DNA from: Patescibacteria group bacterium AH-259-L07
Lineage (GTDB): Bacteria; Patescibacteriota; Patescibacteriia; UBA2591; UBA6264
Direction: 5' to 3'
Assembly: GCA_027718005.1 (NCBI GenBank)
Contig: JALLOP010000003.1
Span: forward strand, 1 to 35,545
Length of the DNA: 35,545 nt
The notes beneath the pieces were generated by a model. The model was not told the origin of the DNA and did not search any database. It saw only the letters and a list, made by a program, of their open reading frames with translations. The translations under genes were made by a program, and so were the position numbers. Position 1 is the stretch's first letter. Every line of letters begins with the position of its first letter. Below, in pieces: positions 6,204 through 14,800 of the stretch.

Positions 6204-7415
6204 TTACTTTGGGTAAATATAGCCAAGGATTTTCCAGCCGCCTTGCCATACCCCGGTTTTATTTTCAATCGTACGTTGTGAATAGGCACGCGGCTTAATG
6301 CCATTCATTTCTGAAATCGTAATAGTATTTTCATCAAAACTTTCTACATAGGCAACATGACCATAACGGCTGCATAACCAGCTCGTACAGGTCATGGCAA
6401 CAATTGCCCCTTCTCTTGGAGAATTCCCTGTTTCATATCCCGCGCGTTTTGCATTATAATACCAGGATTTTGCATGCCCCCATGAGGGAACGCATTGCCC
6501 CTCTTCATCAGCCCATTGATATGCCACCCAGGAAGTGCATTGTCGGGCAATAAATCTATGACATTTTGAAGTTTTCCACCAATCCCAAAAACCAGAATAA
6601 TCTTCGTTTACAAATACTGGTGTTTGGATTTTTGGTTTCGGGGCGGGAGGAGGAGAGCCATCAGGAATGATAAGAACTTCTCCTGGTTCAAGTATTGAGG
6701 TTATCGTAAGATTATTAAATTGAACAATATTTTCTACAGCGGCCCTATATTTTTGAGCGATAGAAGACAGGGTTTCTCCTGTTTTTACTTTGTGCGTAAT
6801 ACCGTTTGTTGGTAATATTTTCAGCTCATCACCTGGTTTAATAATTGACCAATAACTGAGATTATTTTCCCATAAAACCGTAGACCATTTTAGGCCAAAG
6901 TTTTCAGCAATAGAAGAGATGGTATCACCGGGCTGGACAATATAGGTTTCTATTTCAGATCGTGTTAATGGGGCAGGGTTGTTAAATTCAGTGGCAGGAG
7001 TAATTAATGCTGAATCTTCAAGGCTTAATGCAATTTCACTGATACTTGCCGTATCATCATATTGAAGTGCAGCAATTTCAAAGTCAAGTTGGGCAGTTTT
7101 ATCGATAGCAGCAGTTCCAGATTCAATAATGATTGCTTCATTTTTAGATGCAAAATAGGAAAATAAAGAATATGAAAAGAAAACAAAAGCACCGATAACC
7201 AGAAGTATCGGCAGCTTTTTTTTAAGCAAGGGATGGTTGTAAAATTTTTTTACGTTATTAATCCTTTTTTGTATATAAACATGAGTTAATTGATTGGGTT
7301 GGCTGGGTTGATTTCTTAATTTTTTTTCCACAAAATCTGGGCGGGCTTGTTTTGACAAGCGCTTAATGCTATTATATATTATACTGAATATACTGATAAA
7401 TCGGGATTTTTGCAT
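6204..7415 (-). CDS. Membrane-anchored LysM-LysM-CHAP peptidoglycan hydrolase
   Basis: 403 residues. Cytoplasmic N-terminus of about 68 residues, one membrane helix (about 69-87), a linker, LysM 1 (about 156-202, YIVQPGDTISSIAENFG), LysM 2 (about 207-252, HKVKTGETLSSIAQKYR), a proline-rich hinge and a CHAP domain (about 272-400). The expected catalytic residues are visible: Cys293 in RQCTSWVAY, His353 in YGHVAYVE, and an acidic/Asn position in EMN near 369-371. CHAP enzymes cleave peptidoglycan as amidases or endopeptidases; LysM binds the glycan. It could remodel the wall or open it for the secretion apparatus encoded further along. It is divergent from leuS with 35 bp between starts. A promoter with its -10 only six bases from the ATG suggests a leaderless mRNA. 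Confidence 0.9.
   Translation of the reverse strand: MQKSRFISIFSIIYNSIKRLSKQARPDFVEKKLRNQPSQPNQLTHVYIQKRINNVKKFYNHPLLKKKLPILLVIGAFVFFSYSLFSYFASKNEAIIIESGTAAIDKTAQLDFEIAALQYDDTASISEIALSLEDSALITPATEFNNPAPLTRSEIETYIVQPGDTISSIAENFGLKWSTVLWENNLSYWSIIKPGDELKILPTNGITHKVKTGETLSSIAQKYRAAVENIVQFNNLTITSILEPGEVLIIPDGSPPPAPKPKIQTPVFVNEDYSGFWDWWKTSKCHRFIARQCTSWVAYQWADEEGQCVPSWGHAKSWYYNAKRAGYETGNSPREGAIVAMTCTSWLCSRYGHVAYVESFDENTITISEMNGIKPRAYSQRTIENKTGVWQGGWKILGYIYPK
7352..7380 (+). promoter_or_regulatory. Candidate leuS promoter inside the divergent gene
   Basis: TTGACA (7352-7357), a 17-bp spacer, TATATT (7375-7380), 70 bp before the leuS ATG. It lies inside the first codons of the minus-strand LysM-CHAP gene, so the two transcription units overlap at their 5' ends. 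Confidence 0.6.
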
Positions 7416-7421
7416 AGGAGT

Positions 7422-7449
7422 ATATTAGCAATATTATTAAAAAAGGCAA
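7422..7449 (-). promoter_or_regulatory. Candidate promoter giving a leaderless LysM-CHAP mRNA
   Basis: On the minus strand, TTGCCT (7444-7449), a 16-bp spacer, then TAATAT (7422-7427), followed by only ACTCCT before the ATG at 7415. Transcription would start at or next to the A of the start codon. There is no SD. The -35 match is only moderate. Confidence 0.4.
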
Positions 7450-7450
7450 T

Positions 7451-10045
7451 ATGGCAGTTGGGGATAAGTATAACCATCAAAAAATTGAGCAAAAGTGGCA
7501 GAAAATATGGGAAGAGTTAGGGTTGTATAAAGCTCAGGATTTTAGCAAACGGCCAAAATCCTATATTTTAATTGAGTTCCCGTATCTTTCTGGAGATGGC
7601 TTACATGTAGGACATGGCAGGAGCTATAGCGCGCTCGATGCTATTGCGCGAAAACGGAGAATGCAAGGGTATAATGTGCTGTATCCCATAGGATGGGATG
7701 CATTTGGTTTGCCTACTGAAAATTATGCAATTAAAACCGGGATTCATCCCATTGAGATTACTAAGAAAAATGTTGCGTTATTCCGCCGCCAGCTCAAAAG
7801 CTTAGGGCTTTCATTTGATTGGTCTCGCGAGATTAATACTTCTGACCCAATATATTATAAATGGACGCAGTGGATTTTTTTAAAAATGTTCGAATGTGGC
7901 CTTGCCTATTTGGCAGAGATTCCTATTAATTGGTGTCCGGAATGCAAAATTGGGCTGGCTAATGAAGAAGTAATTGGTGGCAATTGTGAGCGATGCGGAA
8001 AAGAAGTAGAGCGGCGTCAACAAAAGCAATGGATGCTCAAAATTACTGCCTATGCTGATAGATTATTAAAAGATCTTGATGGGATTGATTATTTAGAAAA
8101 AATCAAAGCTCAGCAAGTACATTGGATTGGTCGATCAGAAGGGGTAACAGTAAAATTTAAAGTCAAAAGTTTCAGCCCAAGGCTGATCCGCCCCGGGCGG
8201 AAAAAGTCAAAGGTTGATGAAGTCGTTGAAGTTTTTACAACCAGGGCGGATACGTTGTTTGGGGTGACAGCGCTGGTGTTAGCACCAGAGCATAGGCTGA
8301 TCACTGATTGTTTATCATTGGTTGAGAATAGAAAAGAAGTTGAAGAATATATTAAGCAATCAAAGAAAAAATCAGAATTTGAAAGAACTGAATTAGAAAA
8401 AGAAAAAACAGGCGTACTGCTTAAAGGTATGTATGTCATTAATCCAGTCAATAATGAAAAAGTGCCTATTTGGATTGGCGATTATGTTGTTGCAACCTAC
8501 GGTGGTGGCGCGGTTATGGTGGTGCCTGCTCATGACAAACGAGATTATGCATTTGCAAAAAAATATGGTTTGGAAATTAGGGAAGTCGTAAAAGGCGGCG
8601 ATATTAGCAAAGAAGCATTTGTTGATTATGGGATATTAATAAATTCTGGGAAGTTTAGCGGGTTAGAGTCAAAGGAGGCCATTAAAAAAATTGGGAAATG
8701 GTTAGAACGGCATAAAAAAGGAGAACAAGAAGTTCAGTATAAGCTTCGTGATTGGGTGTTTTCTCGTCAGCATTATTGGGGGGAACCGATCCCGCTTGTT
8801 TTCTGCGAAAACTGCGCGGTCAAAATCAAAAATCAAAAATCAAAAATCAAAAATTTTAGTCAGGGAGAATTGTTAAATCCTGGATGGAAAGCTGTGCCGG
8901 AAGAGGATTTGCCACTTGAGCTGCCCTATGTGAAAAGCTATAAACCAACTGAAACAGGTGAGTCGCCGTTGGCACATATTAGTGAATGGGTTAATACCAC
9001 ATGTCCGAAATGCGGCTCAAAAGCAAAACGAGAAACCGATACCATGCCAAACTGGGCAGGTTCAAATTGGTATTTTCTCCGCTATATTGACCCCAAAAAT
9101 GATAAAGTCTTAGCAGATTATAAAAAACTGAAATATTGGCTGCCTGTTGATCTATACAACGGCGGTATGGAACATACTACGCTTCATCTGCTCTATTCCC
9201 GCTTTTGGCACAAATTCTTATATGACATCGGCGTTGTACCAACCTCAGAGCCATATAAAAGACGACGGTCTCATGGCATGGTATTAGCTGAAGACGGAAG
9301 AAAAATGAGTAAAAGTTTTGGCAATGTAATTAATACAGATGATATTGTTAATACTTTTGGCGCAGACGTGTTTCGTGTATATGAGATGTTTATGGGCCCG
9401 TTTGATCAAGCTATTGCATGGAATCCTAAGACAATATTGGGCGTAGATAGATTCCTGGCTAAAGTAAGAAATATTACCCTTGGTGTCATCCCGAGTTCGT
9501 CTACCTTGTCATCCCGAGCGAGCGGAGTTCCGATGAAATCGGAACAGGCGAGCGAGGGACGAGATGACAATTTAGAACAACTAATGCATCAAACAATCAA
9601 AAAGGTAAGCGAAGATCTGGATAATATGAAGTTCAATACCGCGGTTGCGGCGTTAATGGAGTACACAAATGAACTTATAACGCAATATGGAAAACTGAAA
9701 ACTGAATATATCGAAACGCTATTGTTGTTGTTGGCGCCGTTTGTACCGCATATAACTGAGGAGTTATGGCATCGAATCCATCCTAAATTATCAGAAAAAC
9801 GAAGTATATTTAAAGAACAATGGCCTGGATATAATCTAAGGTTAGCAAAGAGCAAAGAAATAGAGCTTGTTATTCAAATCAATGGTAAAGTACGTGATAA
9901 GACAAGGACAAATGCAGATATTTTAGAAAAACAGGCCGAGAAATTGGCATTAAAACAAAAAAAAATTCAAACGTATATAAAGGGAAAGAAAATTAAAAAG
10001 ATTATATTTATAAAAGGAAAGTTAATCAATCTAGTGATTGATTAA
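7451..10045 (+). CDS. leuS: Leucyl-tRNA synthetase
   Basis: 864 residues. Class I synthetase that charges tRNA-Leu. HVGH (52-55) is the HIGH motif and KMSKS (about 618-622) is intact. A zinc-type Cys cluster (CPEC ... CERC) and a second one (FCENC ... CPKC) flank the editing domain, which keeps TTRADTLFG and the GGAVMVVPAHDKRD segment. The C-terminus ends with the usual small domain (IQINGKVRDK). Three stretches do not belong to the family and are repeat DNA translated in frame: FSPRLIRPGRKK (8172-8201), KIKNQKSKIKN (8820-8852) and the Ser/Glu-rich segment between catalytic and anticodon domains (9484-9570). All lie at surface or linker positions, so activity is probably kept. The start has no SD, and a promoter is visible at 7352. 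Confidence 0.96.
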   Translation: MAVGDKYNHQKIEQKWQKIWEELGLYKAQDFSKRPKSYILIEFPYLSGDGLHVGHGRSYSALDAIARKRRMQGYNVLYPIGWDAFGLPTENYAIKTGIHPIEITKKNVALFRRQLKSLGLSFDWSREINTSDPIYYKWTQWIFLKMFECGLAYLAEIPINWCPECKIGLANEEVIGGNCERCGKEVERRQQKQWMLKITAYADRLLKDLDGIDYLEKIKAQQVHWIGRSEGVTVKFKVKSFSPRLIRPGRKKSKVDEVVEVFTTRADTLFGVTALVLAPEHRLITDCLSLVENRKEVEEYIKQSKKKSEFERTELEKEKTGVLLKGMYVINPVNNEKVPIWIGDYVVATYGGGAVMVVPAHDKRDYAFAKKYGLEIREVVKGGDISKEAFVDYGILINSGKFSGLESKEAIKKIGKWLERHKKGEQEVQYKLRDWVFSRQHYWGEPIPLVFCENCAVKIKNQKSKIKNFSQGELLNPGWKAVPEEDLPLELPYVKSYKPTETGESPLAHISEWVNTTCPKCGSKAKRETDTMPNWAGSNWYFLRYIDPKNDKVLADYKKLKYWLPVDLYNGGMEHTTLHLLYSRFWHKFLYDIGVVPTSEPYKRRRSHGMVLAEDGRKMSKSFGNVINTDDIVNTFGADVFRVYEMFMGPFDQAIAWNPKTILGVDRFLAKVRNITLGVIPSSSTLSSRASGVPMKSEQASEGRDDNLEQLMHQTIKKVSEDLDNMKFNTAVAALMEYTNELITQYGKLKTEYIETLLLLLAPFVPHITEELWHRIHPKLSEKRSIFKEQWPGYNLRLAKSKEIELVIQINGKVRDKTRTNADILEKQAEKLALKQKKIQTYIKGKKIKKIIFIKGKLINLVID
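8172..8201. repeat. Two-hairpin repeat in frame in leuS
   Basis: Two adjacent perfect hairpins: TCAGCC-CAA-GGCTGA (8172-8186) and TCCGCC-CCG-GGCGGA (8187-8201). The reverse complement of this unit, with small loop changes, occurs at 24527-24556 inside another gene. It is translated as SPRLIRPGR. Confidence 0.85.
8820..8852. repeat. ATCAAAA tandem repeat in frame in leuS
   Basis: About four tandem units of ATCAAAA(A), translated as a Lys/Asn/Ser/Ile-rich stretch directly after the FCENC zinc-type motif. Confidence 0.75.
9484..9570. repeat. TGTCATCCCGAGC palindromic repeat in frame in leuS
   Basis: Outer arms TTGTCATC (9506-9513) and GATGACAA (9563-9570), inner arms GTTCCGAT (9527-9534) and ATCGGAAC (9538-9545) with a GAA loop. 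A further half copy, GTCATCCCGAG, starts near 9485. The GGGATGACA core recurs after thrC and in rsmA. It sits between the catalytic core and the anticodon-binding domain of LeuS. Confidence 0.8.
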
Positions 10046-10219
10046 AAGTAAAAAGGGAAAACCAAAAATGAAAAACCACAAGGAAAAGTTCAAAACCGAA
10101 TTGAAATCGCAAAGGTTCTTAGAGCAAATATTTTCACTGCAAAAGGACGAAGATAGTTTTACGTTTTAAAATGTCGTTTTTACTTTTTCATTTTTAAATT
10201 TTAATTTAGTGAAGCGCTT
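10046..10219. repeat. AT-rich non-coding spacer with long inverted tracts
   Basis: The left end AAAAGTAAAAA ... AAAAATGAAAAA is mirrored at the right end by TTTTTACTTTTTCATTTTT, so the 174-bp spacer can fold back on itself. No gene, clear promoter or SD is visible. The style (poly-A/T tracts, ACGTTTTAAAATGTCG) resembles intergenic repeats I know from CPR genomes; that comparison is from memory. Confidence 0.45.
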
Positions 10220-11143
10220 ATGTCTTTATTACAACAGACAAAAAATTTGTGTAAACAATATCATATTACGCCCCTCAGACGTCGGGGACAAAATTTTTTA
10301 ATTAACCCTTTCATTGTAGAAAAAGTAATAGCAGCAGCAGGTTTAGATAAGAACGATATCGTAATAGAAGTTGGAGCAGGATTAGGGACATTAACAAAAC
10401 AAATAGCAAAACAGGTTAAAAAGGTAGTAGCGATAGAAATTGATAAAAAGCTGGTTCAAGTGTTAAGCGATGAATTATGTGATTACAAAAATGTAGAAAT
10501 AGTTCATGGCGACATACGAGATCCTACCAGCTACAAGCTACCAGCTACAAGCTATAAAATCGTGGCGAATTTGCCATTTAATATTACTGGTCTAACGTTA
10601 AGAAAATTTTTGGGGCGAAAGAATAGGCCGGAGGTAATGGTGGTGATTGTGCAAAAAGAAGTTGGCGAGCGAATTATAGCCCGTCCCTCAAAAAGGGGAC
10701 GGGATGACAAAAAAGGTAAAATGAATTTATTAGCTGTTTCAGTTCAATTTTATGCTCATCCTGAGATTATATTTTGTATAAGTAAAAATAATTTTTGGCC
10801 CAAGCCAAAGGTGGATTCAGTTATTTTAAAGATCGTTCCCTCGGGAGGGCTGACCTCCAAAAGAGGCCGGACTTTTGATGAGAAATTTTTTCAGATAGTG
10901 AAAGCTGGGTTTTTACATTCTCGGAAGTATTTACTTAACAATTTAGCAACCCTCCCCCTCCGACCCCCGACCTCCCGAGGAGGTCGGGGGTCTACAGCTT
11001 TAAAAAATAGTGCTATAATGATTAAATCATTAAAACAAGAATTGATGAAAATTTTTAACGAGATTGGGTTGAGTCCAAGAGTTAGGGCCCAGGAGTTGTC
11101 AGTGGAAAAGTGGGTCGCTTTAGTTAATAAATTATGCCAGTAG
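10220..11143 (+). CDS. rsmA: 16S rRNA dimethyladenosine transferase (KsgA/RsmA)
   Basis: 307 residues. Dimethylates two adjacent adenines near the 3' end of 16S rRNA, using SAM. Family marks: RRRGQNFLINPFIVEKV at the N-terminus, the SAM loop IEVGAGLGTLT (about 49-59), AIEIDKKL, HGDIRD, and the catalytic NLPF (117-120; most members have NLPY). Four stretches are translated repeats: a 14-bp tandem giving TSYKLPATSYK just before NLPF, a palindrome giving RPSKRGRDDKKG, a GGLTSKRGRT segment, and a perfect hairpin giving RPPTSRGGRG near the C-terminus. The last 10 bases overlap the next gene (ATGCCAGTAG), suggesting coupling. No SD at the start. Confidence 0.94.
   Translation: MSLLQQTKNLCKQYHITPLRRRGQNFLINPFIVEKVIAAAGLDKNDIVIEVGAGLGTLTKQIAKQVKKVVAIEIDKKLVQVLSDELCDYKNVEIVHGDIRDPTSYKLPATSYKIVANLPFNITGLTLRKFLGRKNRPEVMVVIVQKEVGERIIARPSKRGRDDKKGKMNLLAVSVQFYAHPEIIFCISKNNFWPKPKVDSVILKIVPSGGLTSKRGRTFDEKFFQIVKAGFLHSRKYLLNNLATLPLRPPTSRGGRGSTALKNSAIMIKSLKQELMKIFNEIGLSPRVRAQELSVEKWVALVNKLCQ
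10525..10552 (+). repeat. Tandem 14-bp repeat in rsmA
   Basis: TACCAGCTACAAGC occurs twice in a row (10525-10538 and 10539-10552), translated within SYKLPATSYK, immediately upstream of the catalytic NLPF motif. Confidence 0.85.
10681..10714. repeat. Palindrome plus GGGATGACAAAAAA in rsmA
   Basis: CCGTCCC (10681-10687) pairs with GGGACGG (10696-10702), followed by ATGACAAAAAA. The same tail follows thrC. Translated as RPSKRGRDDKK. Confidence 0.75.
10962..10992. repeat. Perfect 14-bp hairpin in rsmA
   Basis: The arms at 10962-10975 and 10979-10992 are exact reverse complements (core CCCGACCTCC/GGAGGTCGGG) with a CGA loop. It is the same family as the hairpin at 1348-1379. A looser relative (GACCTCCAAAAGAGGCC) lies upstream at about 10850-10871. 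Confidence 0.85.
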
Positions 11144-11787
11144 AAAAACAAAATAGACGTTTAGTATTATTTCTTACAATTTTTAGTGTTTTTATTTTTG
11201 TAGTGGGTTATTTTCAGTTTAGGCATGCTATTTATGCGCCGTTTGGTGGTGTTTCTAAAGAACAAACATCACAGCAAATCGAACAGGAGTTATCTACATT
11301 AGTTTTACAAGACGTGGATAAAGACGGGCTAACTGATTTTGATGAACAGTTTGTATATTCTACTTCACCATATATTGCTGATACTGATAGTGATGCATAC
11401 TCTGATAAAGAAGAAGTTGATGCAGGGAGTAACCCTTTAGACCCAAAAAGCACTCCGTATGCGGTCAGAAAAGAGTCGGGAATTCAAACACAAAAAGAAG
11501 GGCCCGCCTCTGCTGAAGCTTCCGCCTCCACTAAAGTTTCGGCGGACAAAACGGCGGGCAAGGAGGAGATTTTAGAGAAAGTATTTCCGGCCCCGGAAAT
11601 AATAGAAGAACCTACCCAAATTTTTAAAGAAAATTTGACTGGGCAGGAGATTAGAGATTTGTTAATACAATCTGGAATAGATAAAGATATTGTGGATAAG
11701 ATGGATGACAAAACCTTAATAAAGTTGTATAATGAAACTATACAAGAAACTGGTATTAACCTAGAGAAATTACAAGGCGCTGAATAG
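11134..11787 (+). CDS. Membrane protein with calcium-binding TSP3-type repeats
   Basis: 217 residues. An N-terminal membrane helix (about 9-28, LVLFLTIFSVFIFVVGYF) is followed by an extracellular region. Acidic DxDxDG-type loops, DVDKDGLTDFDEQF and DTDSDAYSDKEEVDAGSNP, match thrombospondin type-3/EF-hand-like calcium-binding repeats. A segment rich in Ala/Ser/Lys (ASAEASASTKVSADKTAG) is translated repeat DNA. The C-terminus is a helical acidic domain (LTGQEIRDLLIQSGIDKDIVDKM). The ATG overlaps the rsmA stop. It precedes the T4SS locus and may be a surface accessory; exact role unknown. Confidence 0.8.
   Translation: MPVEKQNRRLVLFLTIFSVFIFVVGYFQFRHAIYAPFGGVSKEQTSQQIEQELSTLVLQDVDKDGLTDFDEQFVYSTSPYIADTDSDAYSDKEEVDAGSNPLDPKSTPYAVRKESGIQTQKEGPASAEASASTKVSADKTAGKEEILEKVFPAPEIIEEPTQIFKENLTGQEIRDLLIQSGIDKDIVDKMDDKTLIKLYNETIQETGINLEKLQGAE
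11502..11559. repeat. Nested palindromic repeat in the TSP3 gene
   Basis: Outer arms GCCCGCC (11502-11508) and GGCGGGC (11553-11559); inner arms TCCGCC (11521-11526) and GGCGGA (11541-11546). Translated in frame as a low-complexity Ala/Ser stretch. Confidence 0.75.
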
Positions 11788-11804
11788 AATAGAGGGCCAG
11801 TTTT

Positions 11805-14800
11805 GTGTTCGGTAATATTAATTTTATGAGTTACTCAGGGTTTAAAAAATCAGTTTTAGTTAGTTTGATCACTATTTTGATGTTAGTTAGTTTATTTTTG
11901 CCTAAAACGGTTCATGCTCAATTTTTGATTTCTGATCCTGCAGGATTACTTCGAGATATTGGTGAGTTTGCGTGGAAACAGGCTAAGGATTTGGCCAAGG
12001 CAGCGTGGAAGCACGGCGGTGCGTTAGCATACAAAAATACTGTTAACTTTTATTTAGGCGAGATGGCTAAGCAAAGCGCTGAATGGGTGGCGACCGGCGG
12101 AAAAGGGAAAAAACCTTTATTTGCAAGGGATCCTGCTTTTTGGTCCAAATTAGGCGATCAAGCATTAGGAGAATTGATTGATCAGTATTCAAAAGGTTTT
12201 ACCGGAAGAAGCTTATGTGATCCATTTGATCCTACCATTCGTTTTAAAATGCTGGTTTCTATGGACCCAAAGTATCGGGAGATTAAGTTTGATGAGCAAT
12301 TGCGGTGTCCGGTGAGCAAAATCAAACAACGAATAAAAGAGGCAAGCAAAAAAAAGCTTTTTGAGTTTGATTTTGATTTGCGTGATGGACCAGTTGCTGG
12401 GTATAAAGCAAACATGCGGATTATTATAGCAGGAGATAGTGTTTTAAATAAAAATTATACCGGGATCACCAATGCGACTCATGTTTGTTATTCAGATCCA
12501 TCTCTTGATTTGAGCCAGTTTCCTCTTGGGTGTTTAGGGATTTTTGGATTAGGAACGGTAAATAAGGGCGTTGAGAAATTAATTGATATTACGTATAAAC
12601 TTGAAGATATGGGGAAGGAGCTTGAGCGGATTATTACTATATTAAAGCTTTTTGAAGCAGATCAAACCGAGATACGAGAAAAATTAGATGAATTAAATCA
12701 ACAACATATAAAGGCGCAGGAGGACATAATAGCTGCAGAAAACGCAGGCGTGCCAAGGGATCACCTGATACTGTTTTTTCTTAACAAAGATAAAGACAGG
12801 ATAAGGAAACAAATAGATAAGCTTGAGAAAATGCGTATAGATAAAGCCGAACAGATTGAGGCAGTTAATGACCTTATTAAATTACAACGAGATTTAGTAG
12901 ATAATATATGGGCATGGGAATTACTAGATAAAAATCCTGACACACCTGATATTCCTGGTGGACCTCATACGCTTTCTTTTTGGAGCCATTATACTCCTAT
13001 TTGTTCTGCTTTAGGAGATATGAGAGAATACATGAATAACGATGGATGTTTTGAGATTTCTGCTTTAGCAGTAGGTACAAATTTTGCTCCACTTACTATA
13101 CAAGAGGCATATACTAATTCACTTGCATATACCAAACGAGCTAATTCATACGTAAGACAATTAGTTGACTGGGCAAACACATTAGGAGATATGATTGAGG
13201 ACACAAAACTAAGTGATGATAAGGTACTGGAGACCCCAGATCTTGATCCATTAGAGGATATTAATCGTATGTATAACCCTGAAGGCAGTGATATTGGCGT
13301 ATTAGCAAGAATAGAATCTGATCTGTTGCGAAAGCAAACAACCGAAGTAGAAAAGTCTAAATTTTTCCAAACACTTCAGGGGCAAATGAATTCGTTGACA
13401 ACACAAATTTCTGATTTAGTAAAAACGCCATCGATTTATGTGAGTGAATCTGCGAGTCAAGCAGTAGAACAAGGCACTGCTGGGCCATTACAGTATACTG
13501 AAGTTGCGGCAGTTGACGCGATTGGTATTTTTACCAATACGTTGATTAATAAACTTTTAAAACAAATTTTTGAGACTGGGTTTAATCCACAACTTACCCC
13601 AGAGCTTGCAGAGAGAACAAAGCCATTTTTAGATGATGAAGGAGAGTCCGGCAGTCCATGGAGTCCATCGCGCCAGCAAAGCCGAGCCCTGTTTGCTGAT
13701 TTAGCTACGGCTCAATTAAAACGAGGACGAGAAATAACGATTTATGATGAATTTAACGTTTGTCCAAAAAATCCAGCGTACGCACTCCCCACCAATTGTT
13801 TATTAGAAGATAAAGACGGTAATACAATATTGCGAGCAGTAGAGGAAGGGTTGACCATAGCAGATGTTATAGAGAAAGGATTGGGCAGCGGCGCTTTAGT
13901 TGGCCGGCCAAATAATAATACCGGTCTTTTAAGTTTGACTAATATTAAAAAGTTACGGCGGGCACGTATTTTCCCTCTCGGGTTAGAAATTGCTGCTTCT
14001 AAAATTTATAATGGAGAACTTGGTGAAGATCCTGAATACACCCTAGAAGATATTGTTAACGAGTTTAATCAAACAAATTCGTTGGGCACATGTACCGATT
14101 TCAACGGAAGTTTTGAAAATGATGTTAATGACGATAATATCCCAGATGGATGGGTTCTGGGAGGCGATGTTTCACTTGAGACAAGCGAGGTACATTCAGG
14201 TTCTGTTGCATTGCGATTGAGCGGGAGTGGGTGGACCTCTAAGGTACGGCGGACCATCCCTATAAAATCAAATACGGTGTATACCATTTCAACATATGCA
14301 AAAGCAGAGAATAATAAACAACTATTTATTGGTCTATATTTTTATGATAAAGATGGCAATCAATTATTAGCATCTGGTTCAGCTGATGAGATTAATATTA
14401 GCGGTGGATTTGACTGGAGAAAAGGATGCGGCGCATCCTCATGTTATGCAACTGGCAGCATTAGTTTAACCAATACGTATGAGCAGTATGCGTATAGTTT
14501 TCGTTCCTTGCCTGATGCAGCCAGTGTAGAGCTTGTTCCCGAAGGTGCAGCACTTGCTGGTGCTCAAAGCGGAGATGTATTAATTGATGATGTTCAATTG
14601 ACGAGAGGGCAAACTGCTTCAGAAGAATATATGGAGCCATCGCCATTTTGTCATTTAGTTGACTCGAATTGGATATTTAAGAATTTAACCTATCAATGTG
14701 AAACTATTGGTTATTCAGCAATTCCTTTGCCCGGCAGTACTCAGCGTCAGGAAACGTGTGTTGATCTGCGTGATTGTATTAATGAAGATGAAAATGGACA

